Source: Odontocerum albicorne
Taxonomy: Eukaryota > Arthropoda > Insecta > Trichoptera > Odontoceridae
DNA: 64,000 nt
Assembly: GCA_949825065.1 (NCBI GenBank)
Contig: OX463859.1
Location: forward strand, 31,265,847-31,329,846
Reading direction: 5' to 3'
Shown here piece after piece: positions 26,201 through 38,200 of this stretch. A program made the translations under genes and the position numbers. Under the pieces are notes generated by a model, which was not told the origin of the DNA, did no database searches, and was given only the letters and a program-made list of their open reading frames with translations. Every line of letters begins with the position of its first letter. Position 1 is the stretch's first letter.

Positions 26201-29200
26201 ATGAAGTGTGAGGAGTTTGATTTCGCGTGATGTATACATATGTAATTGAGTGCCACTGTTTGTCAGGTTGATGAGAATGTGCAACGGGGTTTTACATAAT
26301 CCAAAATCGGAAAGAAGTATCGATTTATTTTTTCATGCTATATGTCCTCAGTGAGATACAGGTAAAACCCTAGTTTACTGGGGACACGACAAATGAAAGG
26401 CAACAAATCCAGATCCGTCAAAATTGTGTGTCCGAATTAAATAACCTGTTGTTTTTATCGCAAATTATGTATATTTCTTGTCATTTGTAAAATAAATAAA
26501 ATAAATAAATAAAAATATACAATAATAAAACAATTTATATAGCGCTGTTCAGAGAGCAGGCAAAGATGCTCTAACTTAAGGACTCAAACGCATTATTATT
26601 GACGGATTAAAAGTATAACAAAATAAATATATATAAGTTGGGTGTAAGGATAGGAAAGAAGTGGTTGCGGCTATTAGATCACGTACTTCAGTGAATCTGC
26701 TTATGTTCGGAAAAATAAATTTGGTAAGAAAACCGCAAGAAACTTACCAAGGGAAGTCAAATACAAAGAAACCTTTGTAGGTCTAAAGATTTGTGTTAGT
26801 AGCACATTAGATTTCCCCATCTCGACACATGTTTTGCCTTTTTTACATTTATACATCTCGTACAAAGTTTAGGTGTACAGCACCGATACAAAGACTGTAA
26901 AATAGGTGGATGGCTGCCGCTTAATACTCGTAGATTCCAGTTTACTTCGTAAAGATGTGGGACTTCCTGGCCGGAGGTAGAAGAGTAGCAGGTTGAAGAG
27001 ATTTCTCTTTAGCAGGTGGAAGATTGTTGTAAATAAAACACAGTCGACGTTCCACAAACAGAATATATTTTCTTCATTTTTCGTTCCTTATATGCAGTCC
27101 ATCGCTTATCGTAAGCCCCTTTATTCGCCACCCTCTCCAGTATACGCAGCATAGTCAGTTAAACATGTCAAGAGTGACGCTCAGCGTGGTGATGTGCGGG
27201 TGGTGTGTCTCGAGACGGTTCCGTATTTTATAATCAACTGTACATTGTAAACTGTTTACATACTCAATGTGTCAATGTATATTTTTATTTGGTTTTATTG
27301 TAATAAGAAATAGTTTTTTTTTTTATTTTAAGATTATTTTTTTTGCAATGAATGTCGTTGCTGGTCCTCGTAATTGAGGGTCCCCTTGCCACTCTAATGT
27401 CAATCATGAAGTGTTCTTCCACCTCGATCATGTGATCTTCTGTGAGAAAACAGCCCGATCCTAGATGCGCATTCCCTCCCGCAGATGCCACAGACATGTG
27501 GACCCTGCTGAGCCGCCCGGCCATGCTGACGCATGTTCGCAGCGCGCAGATTGTTTCTCACACATTTAGCCGCTGAGACGCCATCAGCCTGAGAACATAC
27601 GACTCTCCACCCTTTCCAAAGTCACATGCTCCCAGTCCTCAGGCGCCCCACGCAGAGTAAGCGACTCTCGCAGACTGTCCTTATAGTGCTTCCTCTGTCT
27701 ACCAACTCTTTACTCCCTATCACTTCCCCGTACAATGTAATGTGATGAATGAAACACTAACTATTAGTTTTTTTTTTTTAATATTCACTTGTAAAGTATA
27801 TTGTACCGCTGATGAAAATAAATAAACAATTTATTTTTTGCAGTGCAAGTGGTCCCGCAAAGGTTTCATGCGTACACGTTGGCTGGTCCGTGGCACGGCC
27901 TTTGAACTGGTGAACCTACACCTGTTCCACGATGCGTCCAACCTGTGCGCACTGGAAGCCGGCCCTTCGGTGTACGCCCGGAGCCGCCGCAGGGCCCTAC
28001 GTCACACTCTACAGCACCTGCATCAGGATCCTAGGCCTCCGCCTTTCTTTATATTCGGAGACTTTAATTTCAGACTGGACACTGGAGGTGTTGTCAAGGT
28101 GAGTAACATTCATTTTAAGATGAGCATAAAAAAATTCACGATGTCCGATTAATTTGACTTACGATGATAAGTTGCCCGAGAGATGTCATATTGAGGAATA
28201 AAGATATGAGAACAGATAGCTGGTACACATTTATAAGACCTGTGTGACCTGTAAGCGAGGACGGACACTGTCAACACCAAAAGTATGCCAAGGACAACAG
28301 AAATGAGAACTCCACGTGCTATTGCTGGGAAGACTTTGCGTGATTGTGTAAGGAACACCACAATCCGAAAGGTCTGTGATGTCCAAGATGTGGTCAGATG
28401 GGGACAACAGCGTCATCGATACTGGTACCATGTGTACAGAGAATGAATTCCACAAGAATCACATACATAGCTCTGCATGGGGTACCGGATAAAGGATATT
28501 GAACTTTTCGAAAGGGCTCAGAGACAAGGAACTAATCTAACTTACGAAGATTAAGTTCACGTTCATCCATAATCACTTCATTCGATATTATTTCATACAT
28601 TGTCACCCCAATTATTCTTCGAAGTGCATGTATTTCTATAGCATTTATTGGGCTCTTTTCAGTTTTTTTCTATGTCCATGTTTCACTTTCATACACCAAT
28701 ATATAGTAAGACTCGCTCCGTCCTTGGCATGCTTTAAGAAGCGACTGAAAAACCTCTTTTTCTTCTTCTATTCCTTTCCTCTCCACCTTCCCTTCCTTTT
28801 CTTTTGATTGATGATATCTCACTTTATATGAAAAATAATGTTCGGGTGACTGTCCGTCTTTGTGGGGTTCGTGGGCATGTACTCACGTATATGTTTATGG
28901 ATTTCGTGGGGATGGATAGTCATTTGAATGATTTATGCGACCACGTTACTTGCTTCATTTACTTTGTCTGGTTGGTTGGAAGAGATTGCCGCCTGGCAAT
29001 AAGCCCGCCAGATTGTATTTGCAATAAAAGTGTTAAATAAATAAATAAAGTTGATACTAAAATACGGTTAGCAACAATCATCTTCGCAGATTTTGATACC
29101 ATCCGGTTTGAGTATACGAGTATATGTTTAATTACCCTATTGACTTTGTTTTCTATCGCTACACGCTGTTTGATATCTCTCATAACTATTATAAATGTTA

Positions 29201-32200
29201 GCAGTTAAACTGTAACATTTATGATATCTACTCTTTAAGATTTACTGTCCATTACATGGCGCATAATATGAGTCCATATCAATTCTAGAAACTAACAGAA
29301 GATCTAACGACAAACCGTATCTACAATGGCAAGTCCGTGGAGCACAGCAAGGTGCAGTACCGCAGCAAAGGAGACGACCGGCTCATCCTCAGCGTGGGCA
29401 AGAAGGAGTTCAGTCATGCGGAGCACCAGAAAGTCTTCCGGGAGCCCTGGGTAAGTATTTCACTCTAATATATTTAAAACTATTTAATGCAGAACTCCTG
29501 CAAAGAGGAAAATTGACTCACTTTCAGTTTGGGAAGAGCCCTTGAAAGTCCTCAGGTAGTCCGAGAATCCTTAGTAACCTTCTTCTTCTTCTTACTCTCA
29601 AGAGTCTGTAACTGCAGGATTGTCCTCCTATGATGCTGAGCTCCAGCTATCTCTCCATCGTTTCGGGGGTCTCTCAGCTCTTTTTCCCTTTTCAAGGTGA
29701 TCGATGAATATTATACCATGCGCATCCCAAAATACGGAGGCCATAACCTTCCCGGCCGATTGTTGAGTTTTTGGTCGCTTCGGACGACTTTCACCGGCTG
29801 CTCTCCACTCAGCTGACTGCCGATTTGATTCCGGAGTATAGTGGTGGATCCAAGTTTCATCCATTGTCACATACCGACGCAAAAACTCCTGTTTATTTCG
29901 CGTAAACAGTGCCAAATACCACTCTGAATCATCGATGCGTTGTTGTTTCTGTTCCATTGTGACCGAACGTGGCACCAATTTCGAAAAAAGCTTTTTCATG
30001 ACCAATGTTCATGCAAAATAGTGTAAACACTACCAAATGATATCTTCAGGATGTCAGCTATCTCACGCAACTTTACTTTGCGATTTTCCATCACAATTTT
30101 GAGTTTTTTTTTAATGTTTTCTGGTGTAACAGCCTCATTTGGATGACCAGAGCGTTCAGCATCATTTATGTCTGTACGACCGCGTTTGAAATCAGCATAT
30201 CACTGACAAATGGTTGTTTTCGACAGAGCAGAGCCCAGATAACACTTTTCAAGCCATCGCTGAGTTTGAACAGTATTTTTTCCCATTAAAAAGCAATATT
30301 TTATCAACACACGAAATTCGGTTTTTTCCATTGTTTTAAAAATAGCAAAAGTAGCGTCACTATAACCACTGTAAATCAATGACACAATGTCGGAATATCA
30401 TGAAAGTTTGACACGTAACTTCTAAAGGTTTGTACTAACTGAGAATGGTATGGATTTTTTATTAGAAGCACCATCTGTTGGATAGTCCCGGGACTCATTG
30501 ATCGATGTGTTAGCTGGTTTTGCCATTCCAACTCGTCTTTGGGTCTCTGCTTCACATCTTCCATTCCTCAAAATAAGAGCACCTTTGTAGACAAACTCAT
30601 TGACCTCTTCATAATCCCTTAGCGAGTCACTTCTTATCCGAGTTTCGAATCTCGGAATAGAAGATGCGAGTTGGATACAATAACGCTTTCCGTCAGTTTT
30701 TCGAGAAATATGATTTCTGTAGTACGAGTGAGAAGTTTGTTGAATATAGAATATATTGTTTATAGTTAAGGCATTAACGTTGTGGAGGTTTACAGACATT
30801 GTAATTTATTTTATCAAACACTGTTTATTCTACTTTTTTGTAACGGTATAACTCTACCAGTTTCAAGGCTTTCACCTCATCTTCAAATTGGACAGATTAG
30901 AAGCCCTAGAAATTTCTAAGTCAGTACATCGATCCGAACATCTAATAAATACATAATAGGTTAGTCAATAAGTTTTGAAAGCGACATCTATGGAGCAGTA
31001 GAAAAACCAAAATTTCTACGCCATTTTAATATTTCATCTTTCATAAGAACGTACTCAAAATTTCATTTCGCTCTGTCAATTCATTCTTTGTTTACAAGCC
31101 ATTTGAAGTTGACGTGTCAGTGTATTTTTTAACAATGGAAAAATCCGAATATCGTGCAGTGATTAAATTCTTTGTTTTGGAAGGTTTATCGGCTACTGAG
31201 ATCCATGCAAAGATGGTAAAAGTATTAAAGGAGTCTTCTCCTTCATTTCCAACCGTTCACCGATGGGTTTTGGAGTTTAAACGTGGCCGTACAAGCGTTG
31301 AAGACGATCCACGCTCAGGACGTCCAAAAAGTGCATCAACACCAGAAATCATAGCGAAAATACAGGATATGGTTTTGGAAGATCATCGATCGACTGTGGA
31401 TGTGATAGCTGACACCATAGGCATCTCACATGGAACAACATGGCATATTTTGGCTGAAGTTTTGGGTTTCAAAAAACTGTGTGCACAATGGGTGCCGCAT
31501 TTGCTAACAATGCAACAAAAACACGTTCGAATGCGACTTTCTGAGCAACATTTGGAGCAATTTCGAAAGGATAAAAAGGATTTTCTGCGTCGATTCATCA
31601 CTATGGATGAGACTTGGGTCTACCACCATGATTCTGAATCAAAACAAGAGGGTAAGGAGTGGCGTGAACCAGGCACTTTGGCTCCGAAGCGAGTTCGTGT
31701 CCAGAAATCGGCCAAGAAGGTGTTAGCGTCAGTTTTTTGGGATGCAAAAGGAATTTTATTGATAGATTATCTCCAAACTTGTAAGACAATCAACTCTGAT
31801 TATTATTGTGACCTTTTGGACCAGTTGGATGAAAAAAAATGTGAAAAAAGACCCGGTTTGCAGAAGAAAAAAATCATTTTTCATCAAGACGATGCACCTG
31901 CTCACACAGCTCAAAAAACCATCGCGAAAATCAGTGAATTGGGGTACGAATTGTTGCAGCATCCACCCTATTCGCCAGATTTAGCTCCCTCTGACTTCTG
32001 GCTGTTCTCACACCTCAAAAAATTCCTTCGTGGAAAGCATTTTTCATCAAACGAAGAGGTTATAGCCGTCGTAGAGGAGTATTTTGCAGGCCTTCCAGAA
32101 AGTCACTTCCGTGATGGGACAACAAAGTTGGAAGATCGTTGGACCAAGTGTATTGATCTTATGGGAGACTATACTGAGCAATAAAAGTGATTTCCCCCCA

Positions 32201-35200
32201 AAAAAAATGTATTTTCATTTCCGCTTTCAAAACTTATTGACTAACCTAGTATATCCCAAAAATTTCTCCGCTCCTGGCCGAAATCGTCCCATGCCTCCCT
32301 TACCTCTCAGTCCCCAACCCGAATGTCCCCCAACCATTGAAGCGTGTATATCGGTGCCAGTTCGAACAGAGTTTAGTCTTGTTTGTGCTCCCCTGAAGAT
32401 GAGGTGAAAGCCTTGAAACCGGTAGGGTTATACCGTTACGAAAAAGTGGAATAAACAGTGTTTGATAAAATAAATTACAATGAATATAGAATACATTAAT
32501 TTGAAGCCTCGGCGATCTTTGTAGCTTAGTTAGTATTTTTATTTTTTATTTTTTTTATTTATTTTACACATGACAAGAAATATACATAATTTGCAAAAAA
32601 ACAACAGGTAATTCAATTAAGGACATACAATTTTAATGGATCTGGGTTTGTTGTCTTTCATTTGTCATATCCCCAGTAAACTAGGCTTTTGCCTGTATCT
32701 CACTGAGGAGTAAGACCCTTGTCTTTAAACTTAGACAATACAGGCTCTGTATCGGACATATGTGTCATAAAACATATTAGGATTGGTTTCTTAATATGTA
32801 GTTATATTTTGATATTTGTTTGGTATTTGTGTATGTAATGTTTTATGTTTGTTGGAATTTGCATTGTGTCACGACCGCAACGGAAATGTACCTTGTGTGC
32901 GGTCACCGCGAGACTATATCGCTCGTCGGTCGGCCTCTGCAAGCGTAACACCGGCAAAAAATGTGATATTTTGCGAGGTGTGCCGGCATGCAGCGGCGAA
33001 ATCAGGCGCTTGCGATGAGCGATTGACCGCACATAAGAAGCGAAAAAGCCAAATAAAATCATTCTCAGTTCACTCTGCCTACTGTGTTTTACTTGCGACC
33101 ATCTACTACTGCCTAAGAGGAATCTCTTCACCCTGCTACTTTACACTGACCTACGCCTTTGAACGTGACCTGAATTCTCCGAGTATCGAGCGGCAGCCAT
33201 CCACCTATGTTACAGTTCTTTGTACCGGTGTCGTACAGGTTCAATTCCCAATATAACCTATGGTTTTTAAGGATTCATGTCTTATTTTCAATAAGGGTCT
33301 CTTTAAAATCTTTCTGGTGGCTTCTGGTAATAAACCCTTAGCAATCTTCAGTGATCGCTCCAGTGCATACTTAATCTACCTTTGCTTCTGCGATCCTCCA
33401 CATTGTCAGTGAACATGAGTTATTCCATATCCTCAAAGCACGAAATGTGTCTAAAGAACTGTAAAATGCGTCAAATACATAAATGTTATATGACGTGAGT
33501 GACGATATCCATCTATGGGAATTTTGCCTGAACAAGACTGCTTCGGTCCATCGAGTCGAAAGTCTGCTCTTTCCTTTTGGCCTTCTTAAGTTTTCGATCA
33601 ATACAATTACGTTTTATAATTTCAGGTTTTAAAATATGACAAAGAGCTGGAAGCACTGAAGCCTCACCTGTACGAGTTCCCCATCAAATTCCCCCCGTCT
33701 TATCCATTCGAGGAGAACGTGGAGCAGCCAACACACTACATGAAGACCAGGTGTGTGCCTTTATTTCACAACTGTTATCATAGCTAAATTGTTTTCATTT
33801 TGGACCTACTGTCCTCTATATTATTAGAGCGTGAGTTCTCAAACTTATTAAGCAGAGGGCTTTATAAGGATATTGAACGTTCTAGCTGGATCGGGTCGTA
33901 AAAGATACATATTTCTATATATGTATATACGAGGCGTGTTTTTTTTAAGTAAGGTCCGTTTTTAACTTACTGCCGATCGAAGCCGGGAAGCAGGATTGCA
34001 CTTGCACTATATACATGTTAAATCTCATTATAATGAATACTGAAGTAATGAAATTTTCAGCGTAACGAAAAAAAAATGGTTAAATCGAACGTAAAAAGGC
34101 AAGTGCGATCAAACATAAAATGGTAAGTGTAATTGAGCATAAAATGGTAAGTGTAATCGAACATAAAGTGGTAAGTGTAATCGAACGTAAAATGGTAAGT
34201 GTAATCAAACATAAAGTGGTAAGTGTAATCGAACGTAAAATGGTAAGTGTAATCAAACATGAAGTGGTAAGTGTAATCGAACGTAAAATGGTAAGTGTAA
34301 TCAAATATAAAGTGGTAAGTGTAATGGAACGTAAAATGGTAAGTGTAATCAAACATAAAGTGGTAAGTGTAATCGAACGTAAAATGGTAAGCGTAATCAA
34401 ACATAAAGTGGTATTTATGTTTGATTACACTTAATCGAACATAAAATGAGGACCTCTGTGACCTAGTTGGCAAGACGCTTGTCTCTCGACCCGGAGGCTG
34501 CGGGTTTGATCCCTGTTGGAACCCAGATTTTTTAAAAAGGAATTTCAGTCTGGTTTTAACTTAGAGCCTCTTGAACATCTTTCTGGTTGGCTGGAGGAGA
34601 TTGCCGGATGGCAATAAGGGCGCCAGGTTTTACTATATACAACGACAGTGTAATATAATATAATAAAATACAGTAAAAATCCATTAATTCGAAATTAAAA
34701 AAAATTGAATTTGCGCGGCACTTGCCGCCTGGGAACATTGTGGATATTTTTTTTTTTATACTGTAAAAATAATGTAAGTCAAGTAAGTTTTGTCGACGTA
34801 TTTCCCCAATATTAAGATATAATAACATATTTCATGGTGAAATAAAATAAAATATGTGGATGAATAAAAAAACTTGTATAATTTTGATATGGTCACTTAT
34901 TTACATAGATTAACTGGTTTATGTTTGCACGCGTAATATCAATATGATAATGTCATTGGTTTTTATTTGGTCGTGCACTTGATTTTGATATTATAATTAA
35001 CGATTTTGAAAAATTTATTTTCATGTGTGTGTCAAATTTATGAGAGAAAGTAAGGTTAGGCAGGCAGTGGTGTATATTGTGTCGAGAAGGGCGAATGAAC
35101 ATCCACGATGAAAAATGTAGTGGTCGTGAGATCAGGGCTGTAAGATGGGTGTTAAAAAATGGTTTTTGCTATAAAAATAATACGTGGAATTTTGTATGTG

Positions 35201-38200
35201 ACATTTCAGATGCCCTGCATGGTGTGACAGGATCCTGCTATCCCAAGCGGCACGCCTTATCATCCAGCAAGGAGAGGGTTCAGTCCCCGCTCGCCAGAGG
35301 GACATGACTGACTCTAGACGCTCCATAACCGAGGCAGTGGACAAGTCCAGGTGAGTTTGGCACACTGCAACTCCCCTTAGTGGTGCTCACTGTGAGGCAA
35401 TACTACTAGGCGCATCCAGAAAGTAAAGAACGATTGCGCACCACGCTCTGCGCCGATCGTATGCCAACCACCGCGATCGTATGCGCGCCAGTTAGCTCCT
35501 TCCCCCGCTTCAGTGCGAGCCGAGTTTTGTTGCTGAACGGTCGTGCGTCTTTGTTCTGTAACCTTTCAAAATTGCTACGCCCACGAAAATCCCGCCAAAT
35601 GTGAAGTGTCATTCGTTTTCTGAATGCACATAATGTTCGGTCTATCGAAATTTATAGGCAAATAAAGAATGTTTATGGTGATAGTGCAATGAACGAGGCT
35701 TCAGTGAGGAAATGGTGCATAATGTTTAATCAAGGAAGGACCAGTGTGCACGATGAAGATCGGAGTGGGAGGCCATCACTCGTTACGGATGAGTTGAAAG
35801 CAAAAGTTGAAGACAAAATTCAGGAAAACCGGCGTTTCACTTTAAGCACAGCACATGAATCTTTCCCACAAATTTTACGATCCCTCCTACATGAAATAGT
35901 GACAGAGCACCTTGGCTACAAAAAAACTGATTTTCTGTGAGAGAGAGGGAGAAAGAGGGGTAAAGGTAGGGATGGAAGGAAAGAGGGAGTGAGGGATTTA
36001 AGGAGAGAGGGAGGGAGGAAGAGATACTATTTCTTGAAAAATTCTCTATTTACCTGTGTAACCGTGCACCCTGTATAGTGTTAAGCTACGGTTTCCTAAG
36101 AAAGCGGGCTCCTTATATAGAGCGCATGTTACATGACGTGATGCTGGCGTGTCGCCAGACGGTAGAAATGAGAACCCACAACTGTCAGTTGGAAACTTTA
36201 TTCCTCATATTTTGTTTCAACTGGGCTTTTCTATAGTATTTGCTCTTCACATTATATAAAGCTTCATTCATCAATCAATATTTCATCATTTTCGCTGGTC
36301 CAAATTACGTTTGCACTCATTTTTTATTTTAAAACGGTGTCCGCTACACGGAAAAAATCGTTCCACGACTGTTTGCTCCGCTATCACGGCCATCATGCAA
36401 ATGGCAGCATTGCTATTTGACATTACACTCACAACCAACGCACTCTAGGAAACCAACGCCATTGGTTTGCATAGACAATGTTTTGTTACGTGCGCTATAT
36501 AACGACACAACCAACGCTCTCTAGGAAACCACACCATATGGTTTGCATAGACAATGTTTTGTTATGCGCGCTATATAACGACACCATTTTCTTAGGAAAC
36601 CAATGCTTTAACCCTACAATGCGCGATTTTTTTTATTTCAAAAATAAAAATATATGTACTGGAACATGAAAAATACAATAAAACATTTTTTTTTGGTTTT
36701 ATTTATTTATATTTAAAGATTAAGGTTCATATATGAATCACTGCGCATTTGTAAGTTAATTATATGATATAATGATATAAATGAAATTATATATTTTACT
36801 TCACTTATGTTACACATATGTAATAAAGAATAAAAGAAAAAAAAATAAGATACCTTCATCACCAATAATAAAGTAATTTGATTTCAAACTGGAACAAATC
36901 ACAAAAGTCATCTACGCGCAACAAGTCAAACAACAACTGCCAAATTGACCGGTAAAACAGTTTTCTATTAAACCTATGCGGTTTTAAAGCATGGAGATTA
37001 TTGTATCACATTTGTAACAGCGCATGAGTCGTTGTTTATACCACTCAACACAAAAATATTTAGAAAAATTTTGGTTGATTCATATGTGCATCATTGCGCA
37101 CTGTAGGGTTAAAGCAACGGTCCGTATGATAATGTCGTTTTCGAGTTGAAACAAACTATATACAAAATTAAAGTCCACGAGTTATGTGCTACTTATTTTT
37201 CTAAAACTTTTGTGGAACTGAGTTTGTGTGAAATAATTGTTGTGAAAAAATATTTTACAGTAAAAGTCTGTTATATTGAAATTCATGGGATCAAATGAAA
37301 TTTTAAAAATTTGAATTTGCGCCGCACTTCCCAACAGTACCCATTTTTTCTCACTGTATAAATAATGTAGGTTTAGTACATTTTTTCTCACTGTATAAAT
37401 AATGTAGGTTTAGTACATTTTTTCTCACTGTATAAATAATGTAGGTTTAGTACATTTTTTCTCACTGTATAAATAATGTAGGTTTAGTACATTTTTTCTC
37501 ACTGTATAAATAATGTAGGTTTAGTACATTTTTGCCGACATATATCCGTATTATTAAGACATAATAAAATTTAAAAACAATCCATGGGTAGCTATGCGTA
37601 CGAATAAAAAAAAAACACTATAGTTGTTTAGGGACTTGTGTTTCGCATAGAAGGATGTTGGTTGTTTGAATAAAAGTCGTCGAGATCGGAATAAGTAAAG
37701 AGAAAATTTATTGTAAGCGTCTGTATTTATAATGTATAGAACGGCGCAGAACATGTCGCTGTCTCGCTTCCGCTGGACACATGTTTATTGTTGCACGTTC
37801 TATATACATTTCATACTACGGTCTGTAGGAGAGGCAAGAGATATATCGGTGTCTCGCTCTTCGCTACTAGTGAGTTCAATGACCGCGCGGGCGACCTTCG
37901 CTCGGTGCCGCCTCGCACTCGCCACTTGCGAGGTCACTGAACCCATTGAGGCGACCCTTGACCGCGCGGGCAAGGGTCGCCTCAATGGGTTCAGTGACCG
38001 CACGCACGGTCGCTACAGTTGTAACTTATTTGATCTTGACATGATCACTTGTTTACACAGATCAACTTGTTAAGTTTGCATGTGTAATATAAATATGATG
38101 GTGTTACTGGTTTTTATTTGGTCGTGCACTTGATTACAATATTATTACAATCTACGATTTAAAGTTTTTTAAAATAAATGTTCACAGTTGTGAAATTATC

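Larger units (their letters stand above)
30764..32483 (+). mobile_element. Penelope-like remnant, copy 2, interrupted by mariner M4
   Basis: Pseudo-LTR block 30764-30900 (TTGTGGAGGTTTACAGACAT...) and GIY-YIG-end fragment (KLDRLEALEIS-like at ~30887-30940) are cut at 30957 by the mariner. Sequence homologous to 13840-13965 resumes at 32249 (CCCAAAAATTTCTCC..., CCGGTAGGGTTATACCG). Confidence 0.8.
37255..38170. repeat. Interspersed repeat J, copy 2, with 37-bp array and GC hairpin
   Basis: Homologous to 34670-35040 at its start and end. Between them are five perfect 37-bp units (37344-37528; TTTTTTCTCACTGTATAAAT...) and a GC-rich island (37860-38025). Confidence 0.7.

Noticed and set aside
27285..27524. 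79-codon minus-strand frame
   Set aside because: No similarity recognised and no splice or start context; possibly LINE remnant, not supportable as a gene.
32816..33256. 146-codon plus-strand frame
   Set aside because: It covers a candidate solo LTR with no recognisable protein features.
34057..34473. 138-codon minus-strand frame (YHFTFDYT repeats)
   Set aside because: Product of the 24-bp tandem repeat.
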